DNA from: Anaerolineales bacterium UBA5069
GTDB lineage: Bacteria; Chloroflexota; Anaerolineae; Caldilineales; Caldilineaceae
DNA length: 8,551 bases
Direction of reading: 5' to 3'
Assembly (NCBI GenBank): GCA_002415895.1
Contig: DIAV01000216.1
Coordinates: 1-8,551, forward strand
Shown here piece by piece: positions 7,109-8,551 of the stretch. The position numbers were made by a program, and so were the translations under genes. A model generated the notes under the pieces. The model did not search any database and was not told where the DNA came from. It worked only from the letters and a program-made list of their open reading frames with translations. Every line of letters begins with the position of its first letter. Position 1 is the first letter of the stretch.

Positions 7109-8548
7109 ATGAGCAAAACAATCACCATTGATCCGGTTACACGCATTGAAGGCCATGCCAAGATTACTGTTATGCTGGGCGACGACGGCAAGGTGTCCGA
7201 CGCACGCTTCCATGTAACGGAATTCCGCGGCTTCGAGAAGTTTTGCGAGGGGCGCTCCTTTTGGGAGATGCCAGGGATTACAGCGCGCGTCTGCGGCATT
7301 TGCCCGGTGAGCCACATCATGGCTTCATCCAAAACGGGCGATGCCATTCTGGGCGTCAATATCCCACCCACAGCAGCCAGGTTGCGCCGTATCATGAACT
7401 GGGGCCAGATCGTCCAAAGCCACGCGCTCAGCTTCTTCCACCTGAGCGGGCCGGACCTGCTGCTGGGCATGGAGAGCGACCCGGCGGCGCGCAACATTAT
7501 GGGGCTGATCCAGAAGTTCCCCGACGTGGCGCGCAACGGCATCCGCCTGCGCTACATTGGCCAGGAGATTATCCGCATTCTGGGCGGGCAGAGCGTGCAC
7601 CCGGCGTGGAGCGTGCCGGGCGGCGTGCGCGAGCCACTCAGCGACGAAGGGCGCAGCGCCATCAAACGCATGCTGCCCGAGGCGTTTGATATTACCGGTG
7701 TCGCGCTCGATATGCTGGCCGACATGACGTCCCTGTATGAGACGGAGGCGCAGGTCTACGGTGATTTCCCCAGCCTCTTCATTGGGCTGGTTTCGCCGCA
7801 GGGCGGGCTGGAGCATTATGACGGCGTGCTGCGCGTCATGGACAGCGACGGCAACATTCTGCAACAGGGCTTCCCGCCCGAGCGCTACCGCGAAATTCTG
7901 GGCGAGGCGGTGGAGGAGTGGAGCTATCTGAAGTTCCCGTACTATAAGCCGGCCGTTACCAATGGCGATTACAGCGCGGGGATGTACCGCGTGGGGCCGC
8001 TGGCGCGCGTAAACATCTGCGATTTTGCAGGCACGCCCAAGGCCGATGCCGAGTTGCGCCGCTTCCGCCACATTGTGCCGCGCGGCAAGCCGGTGACGGC
8101 TTCTTTCGCCTTCCACTATGCGCGCCTGCTGGAAATCCTCTTCTGCCTGGAGAAGATTGCCGAGACTGTCGAGGAGCCGGATATTACGAGTGATCGCGTG
8201 CGCGCACGCGCCGATGTCAACAGCCTGCACGGCGTGGGTGTGAGCGAGGCGCCGCGCGGCACCATTTACCACGAGTATGATGTGAACGAGGATGGTATTC
8301 TGCAGAAGGTGAACATGATCATTGCCACGGGGCAAAACAACCTGGCCATGAACCGCACCGTCAAGCAGATTGCGCAGCACTACATTACAGGGCAGACGCT
8401 GAGTGAGGGGCTGCTCAACCGCGTTGAGCACGGCATTCGCCTCTATGACCCCTGCCTCAGTTGCTCCACGCACGCCATGGGCCAAATGCCGCTGGACATT
8501 CAACTCTACGGGCCGGATGGGGAACTGCTGGACAGGGTGAAGCGGTAG
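7109..8548 (+). CDS. hoxH: Bidirectional [NiFe] hydrogenase large subunit HoxH (NiFe active site)
   Basis: Catalytic subunit, 479 residues, that interconverts H2 with protons and electrons. The L1 motif runs from [10 protein letters not shown] (40-49) to [10 protein letters not shown] (60-69) and gives Ni ligands Cys62 and Cys65; the L2 motif DPCLSCSTH (447-455) gives Cys449 and Cys452. The conserved N-terminal RIEGH (12-16) contains the Glu near the active site. The pattern fits cytoplasmic NAD-linked group 3d enzymes. The 24 residues after His455 (AMGQMPLD onward) are the maturation peptide expected to be removed by a HoxW-type protease after nickel insertion. The start is set by GGAG (7097-7100), 8 bases before the ATG; an in-frame codon at 7046 lies inside hoxY and is unlikely. 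The gene ends 3 bases before the window edge, so any accessory gene that follows is out of view. Confidence 0.96.
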   Translation: MSKTITIDPVTRIEGHAKITVMLGDDGKVSDARFHVTEFRGFEKFCEGRSFWEMPGITARVCGICPVSHIMASSKTGDAILGVNIPPTAARLRRIMNWGQIVQSHALSFFHLSGPDLLLGMESDPAARNIMGLIQKFPDVARNGIRLRYIGQEIIRILGGQSVHPAWSVPGGVREPLSDEGRSAIKRMLPEAFDITGVALDMLADMTSLYETEAQVYGDFPSLFIGLVSPQGGLEHYDGVLRVMDSDGNILQQGFPPERYREILGEAVEEWSYLKFPYYKPAVTNGDYSAGMYRVGPLARVNICDFAGTPKADAELRRFRHIVPRGKPVTASFAFHYARLLEILFCLEKIAETVEEPDITSDRVRARADVNSLHGVGVSEAPRGTIYHEYDVNEDGILQKVNMIIATGQNNLAMNRTVKQIAQHYITGQTLSEGLLNRVEHGIRLYDPCLSCSTHAMGQMPLDIQLYGPDGELLDRVKR

Positions 8549-8551
8549 GGT

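Noticed and set aside
7325..8503. Long antisense open frame of 392 codons opposite hoxH
   Set aside because: It is a shadow of hoxH codon usage in GC-rich DNA; the sense strand has a fully conserved hydrogenase with all motifs, and the antisense product has no recognisable domain.

Overview
The window is a GC-rich stretch of a bacterial chromosome with every supported gene on the + strand. It falls into two blocks separated by a 357-base non-coding region. No rRNA, tRNA, CRISPR array or transposase was found. I infer a member of the Chloroflexota, perhaps Anaerolineae or Caldilineae, from the compact hoxEFUYH order, the small cytoplasmic trehalase and the CACAGAG-type intergenic repeat. No marker gene in the window fixes the taxon, so this is only a moderate guess.

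Block 1 (about 113-3054) holds four metabolic or uncharacterised genes: a short GH37 trehalase, a DUF4180 protein, a YkgJ-type cysteine-cluster protein and an aldo/keto reductase. Gaps are 36, 6 and 74 bases, so they may be co-transcribed, but they share no obvious pathway.

The spacer (3055-3411) is rich in structure. Its left part is a long imperfect inverted repeat built from CACAGAG/GGAGAA units, with a 29-bp core stem carrying one mismatch. Its middle holds a near-perfect match to the operator of Rex, the NADH/NAD+-sensing repressor (TTGTGAA-N4-TTCACAT, 3239-3256), overlapping a plausible -10 element. Its right part holds a 21/22-bp tandem direct repeat and a GC-rich hairpin just before the hoxE ribosome-binding site.

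Block 2 (3412-8548) is a complete structural operon for a bidirectional NAD-linked [NiFe] hydrogenase (group 3d): hoxE, hoxF, hoxU, hoxY, hoxH. HoxEFU form the diaphorase, carrying FMN, the NAD site and the Fe-S chain; HoxYH form the hydrogenase, with the proximal Fe-S cluster and the NiFe site. All expected metal-ligand cysteines are present and reading frames are intact. HoxH still carries its C-terminal maturation peptide, so a HoxW-type protease and the Hyp proteins must be encoded elsewhere.

The most informative observation is the coupling of an NADH-sensing operator to an enzyme that makes or consumes NADH using H2. The system itself is a known type. The regulatory leader is the part most worth a second look.
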